DNA of 14,623 nucleotides from positions 1-14,623 of the forward strand of contig CAMFSB010000011.1 in the NCBI GenBank assembly GCA_945982465.1, in the 5' to 3' direction. Position numbers and translations under genes: made by a program. Below the pieces are notes generated by a model, which did not search any database, was not told where the DNA came from, and saw nothing but the letters and a program-made list of their open reading frames with translations. The DNA is from an uncultured Faecalibacterium sp. GTDB lineage: Bacteria > Bacillota > Clostridia > Oscillospirales > Ruminococcaceae. This document shows positions 7,477 to 14,623 of this stretch, piece after piece. How positions within the stretch are numbered: position 1 is the first letter of the stretch; every line of letters starts with the position of its first letter.

Positions 7477-9735
7477 TTACTTGCGGTAACGGCGGGTACG
7501 CTCATCCTGGATCACGCCGTCAAAATTCATGCCGAAGCCGAAATCATAGGTATGCCCCTCCGCATCCCGGTAGCAGGTCATGTCAAAGGCCACGTCCTCC
7601 TGCTGGCGCTCCACGGTGTCCATATCCGCAGGCAACTGGATGGGCAGCAGGCCCTCGGGCGTGAACGCGCCGGTCAGCACATCCGCCACCGCCTGGGACG
7701 ACACGCCGTACTCCACCACCAGCGCGTCCGAATACGGCTCCAGCTCGGCCATGACCATGGGGTTTTTCAGTGTGACCACCGTGATCACAGGCTTATTGCC
7801 CATGCGCTTTTTGGTCTCGATCACATTGTCCAGATCGGCTTCGTTGGCTGCGGTGTTCTGTTTGCCCTGATAGCTGCGGTCGGCGCTTTGCTCCAGCGGG
7901 TCGCCGCCGGCAAGGCTGTGGGCGCGGGCGCTCACCGCCTTGTAGGGCCGGTACTGCAGCGTGATGGGCACATAGCCGTTGCCGCCGCCCGCCCGATCCT
8001 CGGGGCTGTAGCCCACCGAGATGGGCGATTCCACAAAGCACACAGCCGCGTCCGCCTGTTCGGGCGTATCCACCAGCGTGAACTGCTCGGCCAACCGGCG
8101 CTTGCCGGCAGGCACGATGGTCTGTTCGGGGTTGGGCAGGCTCATAAAATTCCGGTACGAACGGATAAATCGGTCGGGCACATACAGCCGCAGGCCCTTG
8201 CGCAGCGGCAGCGTGTGCGCTTTGTTCTTCAGCAGCGTGATGGAGCGAAGCTGCGAACGGTAGCCTTTTTCCACAAATTCCGGGCAGCCTACGGTGGCCA
8301 GCGAGGTCTGCAGGTCCAGATAGGGGTTTTCGAACAGACCGGTGCGGAAGATATTGAGCAGCAGCCGGTAGGCCGACTGGCGGAACCGCTGCTGGGCGGC
8401 CTGCTCGCCATACTGTTCACAGTACATCCGGTAGGCTTCCAGCACAGGGGCAGCATCGTTGTTGCCGCCGAACTGGTCCACGCCGGCTTCCAGTGCCTTA
8501 AAGTGGCGCTGCGCTTCGGTCAGGTGCTCCACGCCCCAGCATTTGCCGGCAAACTCTTCCTCGGTTTTGCCCATATCGTGGGTGATGCCCCAGTCGGTGC
8601 ACACCACGCCGTCGTAGCCCAGCTGTTCGCGCAGCAGATCGCCGATCAGGTAGCGGCTGAACGAGTTGCCCACGTTTTCGCCGTTTTGCGTGTCTGCCCC
8701 ATACGAAATGGTGTAATAGGGCATCACGGCGCTGGCCTGGCCGGTTTTGCCCGGCAGGCGGAACGCGCCTTGGGTAAAGGGCTTGAGATGCTCGGCAAAA
8801 TTGCCGCCGGGGTACACGGCGTACTTGCCGTAGGCGTAGTGGGCGTCGCGGCCCGCCTCGCCCATACCGCCGCCGGGGAAGTGCTTGACCATGGTGTTGA
8901 CACTGTCCTTGCCCCAGCCGTCCTTTGTGCCCTCGGTGGTCTGGAAGCCGTCGCAGTAGGCCTGGGCCATGTCGATGGTCATCTGGGTATGCTCGCCGAA
9001 GGTATCGGCAAAGCGCATCCAGCGCGGCTCGGTGGCCAGATCGATCTGGGGCGAAAGGGCCGTGGTAATGCCCAGCGCACGGTATTCTGCCGCGCCGATC
9101 TTGCCAAATTCCCGCACAGAATCCGGGTCAAAGGACGCGGAAAGGCCGATGCCGTTGGCCCATTTGGAAATGTTTTCGCCGGTGACACCCATGTACTCGG
9201 CCGTGGAGCCGGCGCCGTGGCGCGGGTCGGAGCTGTTGTTGGCCGGGATGCCAAAGCCCGTGCTTTCGGCCAGGGCCTGCAGGTTGTTGTTCCAGCGCAC
9301 GGCCGCCTCGGTGCTTTCCAGCTTCATGACTAGCACATGGCGCACCTTGTCGTTGACGATGAACTGCTTTTGCTGGTCGGTCAGGTCCCAGGGCTTAGCG
9401 CCGCTTTCTTCATAGGACTTGCCGCCGTAGGTGCCGCCGAACGCCGCCGCCAGCGGACCCCGGGCAGGGATGAGCTGGTGGGCGCTGTACAGCATCAGGC
9501 CGGCGATGTCCTCAATGGACAGCCGCGCGGCCAGGTCTTTGGCGCGCTGTTCGCTGGGCAGCCGCCAGTCCTCGTAGGGGGCCAGCTCGCCGGTGCGGAG
9601 AAAATCCTTAAAGGCGTAGCCGTCCACGCTCAGGATCGGCACGCCGCTGTCTTTGGCAAGGCCCAGCGCCGGGCCGTCGCCGTTGTCGATGCGCACGTAG
9701 CCGTCTGCTTCGATGCGTTTCCATTTTTGTTCCAT
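7477..9735 (-). CDS. Glycoside hydrolase family 3 protein (beta-glucosidase/beta-xylosidase type)
   Basis: The 752-residue enzyme has GH3 architecture. The N-terminal barrel contains DPRHG near 170, the KHFPGGG motif at 284-290, and the nucleophile Asp381 in DGVVCTDWG. The alpha/beta sandwich domain follows (about 480-740), with ITLLKN and a C-terminal YDFGFGMNF resembling the usual FPFGYGLSY end motif. No signal peptide or fibronectin III tail is visible, so it is probably cytoplasmic and acts on imported oligosaccharides or glycosides. ATG at 9733-9735 has AAGGAGG nine bases upstream. The hydrolase pseudogene follows after 13 bases. The truncated GH39-linked regulator upstream hints at xylose-containing substrates, but specificity cannot be read from sequence. 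The 166-base gap to PAP2 has no TATAAT-like promoter, so it is probably co-transcribed. Confidence 0.93.
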   Translation of the reverse strand: MEQKWKRIEADGYVRIDNGDGPALGLAKDSGVPILSVDGYAFKDFLRTGELAPYEDWRLPSEQRAKDLAARLSIEDIAGLMLYSAHQLIPARGPLAAAFGGTYGGKSYEESGAKPWDLTDQQKQFIVNDKVRHVLVMKLESTEAAVRWNNNLQALAESTGFGIPANNSSDPRHGAGSTAEYMGVTGENISKWANGIGLSASFDPDSVREFGKIGAAEYRALGITTALSPQIDLATEPRWMRFADTFGEHTQMTIDMAQAYCDGFQTTEGTKDGWGKDSVNTMVKHFPGGGMGEAGRDAHYAYGKYAVYPGGNFAEHLKPFTQGAFRLPGKTGQASAVMPYYTISYGADTQNGENVGNSFSRYLIGDLLREQLGYDGVVCTDWGITHDMGKTEEEFAGKCWGVEHLTEAQRHFKALEAGVDQFGGNNDAAPVLEAYRMYCEQYGEQAAQQRFRQSAYRLLLNIFRTGLFENPYLDLQTSLATVGCPEFVEKGYRSQLRSITLLKNKAHTLPLRKGLRLYVPDRFIRSYRNFMSLPNPEQTIVPAGKRRLAEQFTLVDTPEQADAAVCFVESPISVGYSPEDRAGGGNGYVPITLQYRPYKAVSARAHSLAGGDPLEQSADRSYQGKQNTAANEADLDNVIETKKRMGNKPVITVVTLKNPMVMAELEPYSDALVVEYGVSSQAVADVLTGAFTPEGLLPIQLPADMDTVERQQEDVAFDMTCYRDAEGHTYDFGFGMNFDGVIQDERTRRYRK

Positions 9736-9901
9736 GGGTGGTTCCCTCCTTTTATTTCGGGGCACGCCGCCGGCGCGGTGCAGCCCTGGGTCCAGTGGGC
9801 GGCCGGGCGTTTGCGCGCCCGGCACAGGGGCCGAAAGCCCGGCACAGAGCAGGCCGAAGCCTGCCCTTTGCCGGGCGATAGCCGGCGGTCAGCCCGCCGG
9901 G

Positions 9902-10741
9902 TCACGGCTGCGCGGTACGTTCCGCGCGGTAAAAGACAGCCCGCAGCACCTCAAAGATCGTCAGCGACAGCAGGATGCCCACGGTAACGTCACTGGCAAA
10001 GTGCGCGCCCATGAACACGCGGCTGATGCCCACCACCGCGCACCACACATACACGCAGGCGTGCAGCAGCTTTTCCCGCCCGCGCAGGGCAGGGATCATG
10101 GGCGGCAGCAGCATCAGCAGGATCACACCTGCCGAGTTCATGGAGTGCCCCGAGGGGAAAGATGCGTAGATGTTGTTGAAGCCGCCCCGCGGCACGATCT
10201 GATACCAGCGGGTGAACTGCTCCAGCGGGGCCGTCATTTCGCGGAAGCGCATGCGGCCCCACACGGTTTTGATCGAATTCATAATGACGATGACCAGTAC
10301 GAAGTACAGCAGCGCCACCGCCGCGTAGCGCAGCGCCTTGCTGCGGTTTTCGGCCGGGACGGCGCAGGCGATGCCGATGCCCGCCGCCGCCATGAGCAGG
10401 GCGAACACGGCGATCCAGAAGCCGGGCAGCGCGCCCAGGTTATCGGTCAGGTAGTTGTAGGTCATAAAGCCGCCCATCAGCGAGCACAGGGCGAACAAAG
10501 CGCCCGCGCCCACCACGCACAGCGCGCCCAGCACCGGGTTTTTCCGGGTGCGGAAGCGCACCAGCATGGCGCAGGCCGCGATGGTCAGGGTGGTAAAGGG
10601 GATCTCGCCCACTACCTCAAAGACCCGTGCCCACACAGGCTTTGTGGCCACCGCCATGGAGATCTGCAGGTCGGTAAAGGTAAACACCGCCAGCAGGGCA
10701 AGCCCCACTGCAAACACGATGCGTCGTTCATTTTTTGCCAC
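9902..10741 (-). CDS. PAP2 superfamily membrane phosphatase
   Basis: This 279-residue membrane protein has several hydrophobic helices and the three PAP2 motifs: K158-x6-R165 (KTVWGRMR, then Phe where Pro is common), FPSGHS (195-200) with the catalytic His199, and SRVFMGAHFASD (240-251) with His247. Family members remove phosphate from lipid phosphates such as phosphatidate or undecaprenyl diphosphate, with the active site on the outer face. The substrate here is not determined. The start is GTG at 10739-10741, with GGGGAGG eight bases upstream. It lies 18 bases after the carboxylesterase stop and so is in the same operon. Its place inside a glycoside/ester cluster is unusual, and I see no functional link beyond co-transcription. 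Confidence 0.9.
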   Translation of the reverse strand: MAKNERRIVFAVGLALLAVFTFTDLQISMAVATKPVWARVFEVVGEIPFTTLTIAACAMLVRFRTRKNPVLGALCVVGAGALFALCSLMGGFMTYNYLTDNLGALPGFWIAVFALLMAAAGIGIACAVPAENRSKALRYAAVALLYFVLVIVIMNSIKTVWGRMRFREMTAPLEQFTRWYQIVPRGGFNNIYASFPSGHSMNSAGVILLMLLPPMIPALRGREKLLHACVYVWCAVVGISRVFMGAHFASDVTVGILLSLTIFEVLRAVFYRAERTAQP

Positions 10742-10759
10742 GGCTGTTTCCTCCCCGCG

Positions 10760-12316
10760 TCAGTGCTGCACGTTCTGCGAAGCCAGCATCTCCATCAGGT
10801 TGAACGGCGGCAGCACGCTGTCGATCAGGCGGAACAGCTCGTCGTCATAATTCATCCGCACCTCGCAGGCTTTGTCAAAGATCATGGTGGGCTCGCGCTC
10901 GGCAGTGACCGGCGGCCAGGCGGGCAGCAGCTGCTGCGCGGGCACACCGGTGCGGGCAAACTGCATGAACGCGCCGAACATCTTTTCTTCCAGCGGCTCG
11001 GTCACGCCGGGCATGCCGCACACCTCCACCTTGTCGGTGTTATGGAAGAAGAATGGGATGTCGGAGCAATGCCACGCGATCTTGTGGTTCATCGGGAACT
11101 CCAGCGTAAAGTTGTACAGCCAGGTACCGGCCTTGCCGCCTGCGGCGTGCAGCGCCGCCAGCTTTTTGGAGGGCTGGCGCATCACGCGGTCCAGGTTGAG
11201 CAGGTCGGTGGGCGCCTTGCCGGGGTAGGCCTTGGCAAAAGCAGCCAGCGCCTCGGCGGTATGCTCGCCGTACAGCTTGCTTACGATGGCCGTGTTTTCG
11301 GCATCGGTAAGGGCGTATTTGTCAAACATGGCCGGGGCAAAGGCGAACTCGCCGAACACGGTGCCCACCATCAGCGGGATGTCATAGCCGTGGGCACGCA
11401 TTCCATGCTGCAGCGGGTTGCCCATGAACCAGTCGTTCACCTGCGGGCCGCCGCCCACATAAGCGCCGGTCATGGCCACGGCAGGCGCCACCTTGTTGTA
11501 GGCGCGGGCCAGCTCGGCGTAGGGCACGGTCTCCAGCGTTTCCACCTCGTCGGCGGTCAGGCCCAGCTCGGCCAGCATTGCCTTGACGATGGTCTCGCCG
11601 CTGCCCTGGCAGGAAGGCATCATGTTGGCGTCGGACACGCCGCTCATGATCAGGCCCTTGTGGAACAGGCCGTCCGCCGCCGGGATCTGCATCAGGTCGG
11701 CCACCTTCATGCCGCCGCCGGACTGGCCAAAGATGGTCACGTTGCCCGGGTCGCCGCCGAACAGCGCGATGTTGTCGTGCACCCACTGCAGCGCCGCCAC
11801 CATGTCGGCGTGGCCGGCGTTGCCGGAGTTTTTGTACTTTTCGCCAAAGTCCGACAGATCCAGATAGCCCAGCACGTTCAACCGGTGGTTGACCGAAACC
11901 ACCACCACGTCGCCCTCCATGCACATGTTGTAGCCGTAGTAGGCCACCTGATCGATGGAGGAACCGGCGAAGTACCCGCCGCCGTGGAACCACACGATGA
12001 CCGGCTTTGCCGCAGCTTTGTCCAGCGTGTTGGTCCAGATGTTCAGGTTCTGGCAGTGCTCATCCATGGGCCAGTAGCGGTGCGGAACCATCAGCTCGGC
12101 GCTGGGGGTGTCCTGCTGCATCAGCGGGCAGACAAAGCCGTAGGAGGTGGCGTCCTTCACGCCCTCCCAGTGGGAGGGCGCCGGCATCTGGAAGCGGTCC
12201 GCCTCGGCGTAGGGCACGCCCTTGTAAATGTACGCCCCGTCGTAGTAATAGCCCTTCAACTTGCCGGAGGTGGTCTCCAGCACGGGGACGCTGTCGTAAC
12301 GGAATTCCTTGACCAT
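10760..12316 (-). CDS. Type-B carboxylesterase (para-nitrobenzyl esterase family)
   Basis: The 518-residue alpha/beta hydrolase has the COesterase layout: YKGVPYAEADRF (31-42), the NLNIWT signature (90-95), oxyanion HGGGYF (111-116), NHRLNVLGYL (143-152), nucleophile Ser199 in FGQSGGG (196-202), acid Glu323 in VFGEF, and His416 in AWHCSDIPF. The nucleophile elbow is GQSGG rather than the common GESAGG, which keeps the G-x-S-x-G pattern. There is no signal peptide, so it is likely cytoplasmic. Such enzymes cleave simple or aryl esters; acyl or aromatic groups on plant glycosides are a reasonable but unproven substrate here. ATG at 12314-12316 has AAAGGAG nine bases upstream. It follows the chimeric regulator and transporter remnant with no promoter between, and PAP2 follows after 18 bases. 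Confidence 0.93.
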   Translation of the reverse strand: MVKEFRYDSVPVLETTSGKLKGYYYDGAYIYKGVPYAEADRFQMPAPSHWEGVKDATSYGFVCPLMQQDTPSAELMVPHRYWPMDEHCQNLNIWTNTLDKAAAKPVIVWFHGGGYFAGSSIDQVAYYGYNMCMEGDVVVVSVNHRLNVLGYLDLSDFGEKYKNSGNAGHADMVAALQWVHDNIALFGGDPGNVTIFGQSGGGMKVADLMQIPAADGLFHKGLIMSGVSDANMMPSCQGSGETIVKAMLAELGLTADEVETLETVPYAELARAYNKVAPAVAMTGAYVGGGPQVNDWFMGNPLQHGMRAHGYDIPLMVGTVFGEFAFAPAMFDKYALTDAENTAIVSKLYGEHTAEALAAFAKAYPGKAPTDLLNLDRVMRQPSKKLAALHAAGGKAGTWLYNFTLEFPMNHKIAWHCSDIPFFFHNTDKVEVCGMPGVTEPLEEKMFGAFMQFARTGVPAQQLLPAWPPVTAEREPTMIFDKACEVRMNYDDELFRLIDSVLPPFNLMEMLASQNVQH

Positions 12317-12336
12317 AATGGAATGCTCCTTTCAAA

Positions 12337-13770
12337 TCATCCGGGCAGGGGCGGCCTTACATCCGGCCTTCCTGCTCGCGTTTTTCCAGATCCGCCATGA
12401 CCTGCGGGTAGATCTGATCCAGCTTGTAGAAGTAGTACAGCACCGGCAGCAGCGCCAAAAACGGCAGCTGCGCCAGCAGGTACAGGTTGCTGATGGCGGC
12501 AAGGGCCGCCCCGCATGGAACGGGTGCCGGCATTTTGGGCCAGCAGGCTGGGCATATAGCCCAGCTCCAGCATCGGCTTGGCGCCCAGCGAAAGAATAAA
12601 GTCGATCCCCTCGTCCACATAGGTATAGTTCATCACTGGTTGGCCGTTCATATCCAGCCGCAGCAGGCACATGTCGTCGTCCAGCACGCCCTTGATGCGT
12701 ATAAACTCAAACCCCACCGTCTGCTGCAGGCTGCGCAGTTCCTGCTGCACCCGGGCGTCGGTCAGACTGCGGGCGTAACCTGCGTTCAGCAGCCGCTTCC
12801 AGTGGGATGAAAACGGTTCGCCCCTGGCCGCGGCATCCACGGGAAGTTCCTGTACGCGAAGCGCAGATTGTTCCGGCTGCGCCGGGAGATCGGCATAGGC
12901 CAAAAGCGCCGCAAACAGGCCGCTGCCCTCCTCCGGCAAAGTCATGATCCGGGGCGACTCCCGTCCGTGGTCCAGCGCATGCCGGTATTCGCCGGGCATA
13001 ACGCCCCGGTAGCGCTTGAACGCCCGGGTCATGGCATTCACATCGGGGAAACCGCTTTCCTCCGCGATCTCGGCCAGCGTACCCTCGCCAGCCAGCAAGC
13101 GCACCGCAGCGGACAGGCGCAGCAGCTCCAGATAGCCGGTAAACGAAACGCCGAAATATCGGGTAAAGCAGCGGGAAATGTAGGTCTTGCTCAAAAAGGT
13201 GTGCCGGGCCAGATCGTCCAGCGTGATGCGCTCGCGGCAGTGCTCCTGAATGTAGCGGGTCATGCGCTTGAGGGTATCCTGCACGCCGCCCTTTTCGATG
13301 GGCTGGCTGTCGTCCAGAAAATACCGGCTCAGATCCTCCAGGATCGCGGCGGCGCTGCTGGTGGAACAGCCGCCGGCGCTGCCCGCCTGTTTGTAAATGG
13401 CCTGGAACGCCTGCGCCAGATCCCGCCGCAGCACATCGAACGCGGACTGCTTGTCTTTCAGGTATAAAAAGGAACGGCAGCTGACCCGGTACTGCAGCAG
13501 TTCCGGGGCCACCGTGCCCAAAAAGCCCGGCGACACAAAAAAGGACAGGGCAGCCGAGCCGGCGTCCAGCTCAAAGTCCTGCACCTCAAAGCCGTTTACC
13601 GCGAACAGGTCGTTTTCGTGCAGGGTATAGGCCGTTTTCAGGTCAGAAAAATACACCCGGCCCGTGCCCTGCAAAACGAACACCAGCTCCAGCTCCGGCC
13701 GCCACAGCGGGCGAGAGGTCTCCTTGCGCGACAGCGCAAAACGAAACGGTTCCATATGGAATGTATCCAT
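12337..13770 (-). CDS. AraC-family regulator with a truncated GH39-like domain; 3' end runs out of frame through foreign sequence
   Basis: The open frame is 477 codons. Residues about 10-90 form a cupin sensor (RPELELVFVLQGTGRVYF). Residues about 165-265 form the double helix-turn-helix, with LARHTFLSKTYISRCFTRYFG and the C-terminal AEESGFPDVNAMTRAFKRYRG. Residues about 300-412 match the start of a GH39-type domain (FEFIRIKGVLDDDMCLL, YVDEGIDFILSLG, PMLELGYMPSLLA). Such AraC-GH39 regulators normally run to about 750-800 residues; here GH39 identity ends near 12535, before any catalytic Glu. The last 65 or so residues (Arg/Gly/Pro/Ala-rich) are a wrong-frame reading of the transporter tail. 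The DNA-binding part looks intact, so regulation may persist with altered sensing. ATG at 13768-13770 has GGGGAGGGGGAGAC just upstream. It probably controls the downstream ester/glycoside genes. Confidence 0.87.
   Translation of the reverse strand: MDTFHMEPFRFALSRKETSRPLWRPELELVFVLQGTGRVYFSDLKTAYTLHENDLFAVNGFEVQDFELDAGSAALSFFVSPGFLGTVAPELLQYRVSCRSFLYLKDKQSAFDVLRRDLAQAFQAIYKQAGSAGGCSTSSAAAILEDLSRYFLDDSQPIEKGGVQDTLKRMTRYIQEHCRERITLDDLARHTFLSKTYISRCFTRYFGVSFTGYLELLRLSAAVRLLAGEGTLAEIAEESGFPDVNAMTRAFKRYRGVMPGEYRHALDHGRESPRIMTLPEEGSGLFAALLAYADLPAQPEQSALRVQELPVDAAARGEPFSSHWKRLLNAGYARSLTDARVQQELRSLQQTVGFEFIRIKGVLDDDMCLLRLDMNGQPVMNYTYVDEGIDFILSLGAKPMLELGYMPSLLAQNAGTRSMRGGPCRHQQPVPAGAAAVFGAAAGAVLLLQAGSDLPAGHGGSGKTRAGRPDVRPPLPG
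12357..12515 (-). pseudogene. C-terminal remnant of a GPH-family (MelB-like) sugar transporter
   Basis: In the frame ending at TAA 12357-12359, a hydrophobic last helix (ISNLYLLAQLPFLALLPVL) is followed by YYFYKLDQIYPQVMADLEKR. This is the usual C-terminal tail of glycoside-pentoside-hexuronide:cation symporters from Firmicutes. Only about 45-50 codons survive of a gene normally about 450-500 codons long. It overlaps the 3' end of the regulator in another frame and has no start or ribosome site of its own. The exact 5' limit is uncertain, between about 12495 and 12535. The transporter would have sat between the regulator and the carboxylesterase, typical of a glycoside-uptake operon. Confidence 0.68.
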
Positions 13771-13800
13771 GTCTCCCCCTCCCCTGCGGGTTTTTATTGT

Positions 13801-13830
13801 ATTATAACGAAACAAAGCCCGTCTGCGCAA
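13801..13830 (-). promoter_or_regulatory. Promoter for the AraC-type regulator, overlapping the upstream terminator
   Basis: A perfect TATAAT lies at 13801-13806 on the minus strand. The best -35 is TTGCGC at 13825-13830, 18 bases away, inside the loop region of the terminator at 13810-13847. The predicted start near 13794 leaves a short leader before ATG 13770. The weak -35 suits a promoter that needs an activator. I see no clear AraC operator repeats. Confidence 0.6.
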
Positions 13831-13847
13831 GGCAGCGGGCTTTGTTT
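13810..13847 (-). terminator. Intrinsic terminator of the threonine/serine exporter operon
   Basis: AAACAAAGCCCG and CGGGCTTTGTTT form a perfect 12-bp outer stem (13810-13821 with 13836-13847). An inner CTGC/GCAG helix caps it around a CTTGC loop. Read on the minus strand the 3' arm ends in TTTGTTTCGTT. It begins 29 bases past the exporter stop at 13876. Confidence 0.82.
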
Positions 13848-13875
13848 TACAGGGTTTTGCATACCGGCAGCGGCG

Positions 13876-14343
13876 TCAGGTGTGATCCGGGCTTTTTTTG
13901 CCGCCAAAACGCGGCAGCGGCAGCCCCAGCACCAACGAGATGCCCAGCGCCAGCGCCATAGCGATCTTGAGCGTTTCGGCGCCTTTGATCCCGAACAGCT
14001 CGGTTTCGCCCCGGATAAAATAGTACGCCGTGTAGTAGATGCCCGCGCCGGGCACCAGCGGGAAAATGCCGCACAGCAGAAATACCGTGACCGGCGCCTT
14101 GCGCACAACGGCAAAAATGCGGGCCAGCAGCGTCAGCGGGATCACGGCCACCAACGTGGCCATCACTGTGCTGGGCTGCACCAGCATCATCACCGAGTAG
14201 ACGGCCCAGCCCACCGCGCCGTCCACCGCGCAGGCCAGATATTGATTTTTGGGCACGCAGAACAGCACCGCAAAGCACAGCGTGCCCACGCCCGCCATCG
14301 TCACCTGCACCAGCAGTTCGGGCAGATGCTCCAGTACGATCAT
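13876..14343 (-). CDS. Threonine/serine exporter, ThrE C-terminal-type subunit (YjjB-like, DUF3815)
   Basis: The 155-residue protein is almost entirely hydrophobic helices and matches the small second half of split ThrE exporters. It shows the family-typical turn LLCGIFPLVPGAGIYYTAYYFI (given here as one recognisable loop) near residues 95-116, then a final helix and a short basic tail. Known: YjjP/YjjB-type pairs assemble into an inner-membrane amino-acid exporter for threonine/serine or, in some bacteria, small dicarboxylates such as succinate. ATG at 14341-14343 overlaps the stop of the preceding gene (ATGA), and a G-rich GGGAGGGGGGG site lies just upstream inside that gene. The pair is therefore translationally coupled. 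A longer reading from 14367 would overlap its partner more and is less likely. A terminator follows. Confidence 0.87.
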   Translation of the reverse strand: MIVLEHLPELLVQVTMAGVGTLCFAVLFCVPKNQYLACAVDGAVGWAVYSVMMLVQPSTVMATLVAVIPLTLLARIFAVVRKAPVTVFLLCGIFPLVPGAGIYYTAYYFIRGETELFGIKGAETLKIAMALALGISLVLGLPLPRFGGKKSPDHT

Positions 14344-14623
14344 AGCGCCCCCCCTCCCGTCAGCCATTCATACACCATCATCACAAGGCCCGTGCCGCAG
14401 GCAATGCTGGCTGCCACCAGCAAAGCGTCGATCATGCGGATCGTGCCGGAAAGATAATCGCCTTTTACAAAATCCCGGATGCCCATGGTAAAGGCCACGC
14501 CGGGCGTCAGCACCATCAGCGTGCCGATGATGGAGTAGCTGGGCTGGGCGCCGGCCGCCGCCGCGCTGACCAGCAGGCAGATCACGGTGAGCAGCGCCGC
14601 GCCCGCCATGCGCTGCATCATGC
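14340..14623 (-). CDS. Threonine/serine exporter, ThrE N-terminal-type subunit (YjjP-like, DUF1212), 5' end cut by window edge
   Basis: Only the last 94 or so codons are in the window. The visible part is three hydrophobic helices with LMVLTPGVAFTMGIRDFVKG and then DYLSGTIRMIDALLVAAS. This matches the conserved end of the DUF1212/ThrE domain (a P-G-x-x-x-x-x-x-I-R-D-x-x-x-G-D-Y-L-S-G type motif). The full protein should be about 250 residues and would begin beyond the right edge; the ATG codons at 14616-14621 are internal. It is the partner of the YjjB-like subunit that overlaps its stop by four bases. Confidence 0.87.
   Translation of the reverse strand, partial: MMQRMAGAALLTVICLLVSAAAAGAQPSYSIIGTLMVLTPGVAFTMGIRDFVKGDYLSGTIRMIDALLVAASIACGTGLVMMVYEWLTGGGAL

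Noticed and set aside
7456..9333. A 625-codon open frame on the plus strand opposite GH3
   Set aside because: It has the same shadow-frame composition. The minus strand carries a full GH3 enzyme with its motifs and ribosome site.
9802..9864. Two hairpins (GCCGGGCG stem, and GCAGGC stem with a UUCG loop on the minus strand) and an 11-bp GCCCGGCACAG direct repeat in the PAP2-GH3 gap
   Set aside because: Neither hairpin is followed by a T-run and no second copy is seen elsewhere in the window. They may be mRNA-stability structures, but the evidence is too thin to call.
9713..12400. An 895-codon open frame on the plus strand opposite the GH3, PAP2 and carboxylesterase genes
   Set aside because: It spans three well-supported minus-strand genes. 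Its product is His/Gly/Ala/Arg-rich with no recognisable domain, as expected of an antisense frame in G+C-rich coding DNA.
1..14623. tRNA or rRNA genes, CRISPR repeats, insertion sequences, attachment sites or phage genes
   Set aside because: No supporting sequence was found on either strand.

Overview
The window reads as the chromosome of a high-G+C anaerobic Firmicute of the gut. A relative of Faecalibacterium, Gemmiger or Subdoligranulum (Oscillospiraceae) is my best guess. The grounds are G+C-rich codon use, strong AGGAGG-type ribosome sites, the NifS-like desulfurase/ThiI pair, formate-linked one-carbon genes, and an AraC regulator fused to a GH39-type domain. The genus is inference. There is no phage, insertion sequence, CRISPR array, tRNA or rRNA.

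Layout. (1) Positions 1-3641, minus strand: a sulfur-trafficking operon of a NifS-like cysteine desulfurase, thiI (tRNA 4-thiouridine synthesis) and cinA, which runs off the left edge. It starts from a TTGCCG-N17-TATAAT promoter at 3703-3731. (2) Positions 3642-3972 carry no gene. They hold that promoter, a back-to-back plus-strand promoter, and a ZTP (pfl) riboswitch whose conserved 3' segment runs into an intrinsic terminator. (3) Positions 3973-6490, plus strand: a formate/nitrite-family transporter, then formate-tetrahydrofolate ligase (fhs). The riboswitch suits a unit that brings in formate and activates it for purine synthesis when ZTP builds up. fhs is broken by one in-frame TAA at 6224-6226. 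(4) A perfect 21-bp hairpin at 6512-6556 separates fhs from the converging minus-strand genes. (5) Positions 6574-13770, minus strand: an accessory carbohydrate/ester locus. In transcription order it has an AraC regulator with the start of a GH39 domain, the tail of a GPH-type sugar transporter, a type-B carboxylesterase, a PAP2 membrane phosphatase, a GH3 glycosidase, and a broken alpha/beta-hydrolase. (6) Positions 13876-14623, minus strand: a two-gene ThrE-type threonine/serine exporter ending at a terminator, with its first gene cut by the right edge.

The most notable theme is gene damage. Three separate loci are broken: fhs (one stop), the hydrolase at 6574-7463 (one stop plus one frameshift), and the regulator/transporter region near 12,500 (an apparent deletion joining two genes). 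Either this strain is shedding one-carbon and glycoside functions, or some lesions are consensus errors. The deletion looks real, because it joins two recognisable gene fragments. Its likely effect is that the carboxylesterase-PAP2-GH3 genes now sit directly behind the regulator's own promoter, with no intact sugar transporter in view.
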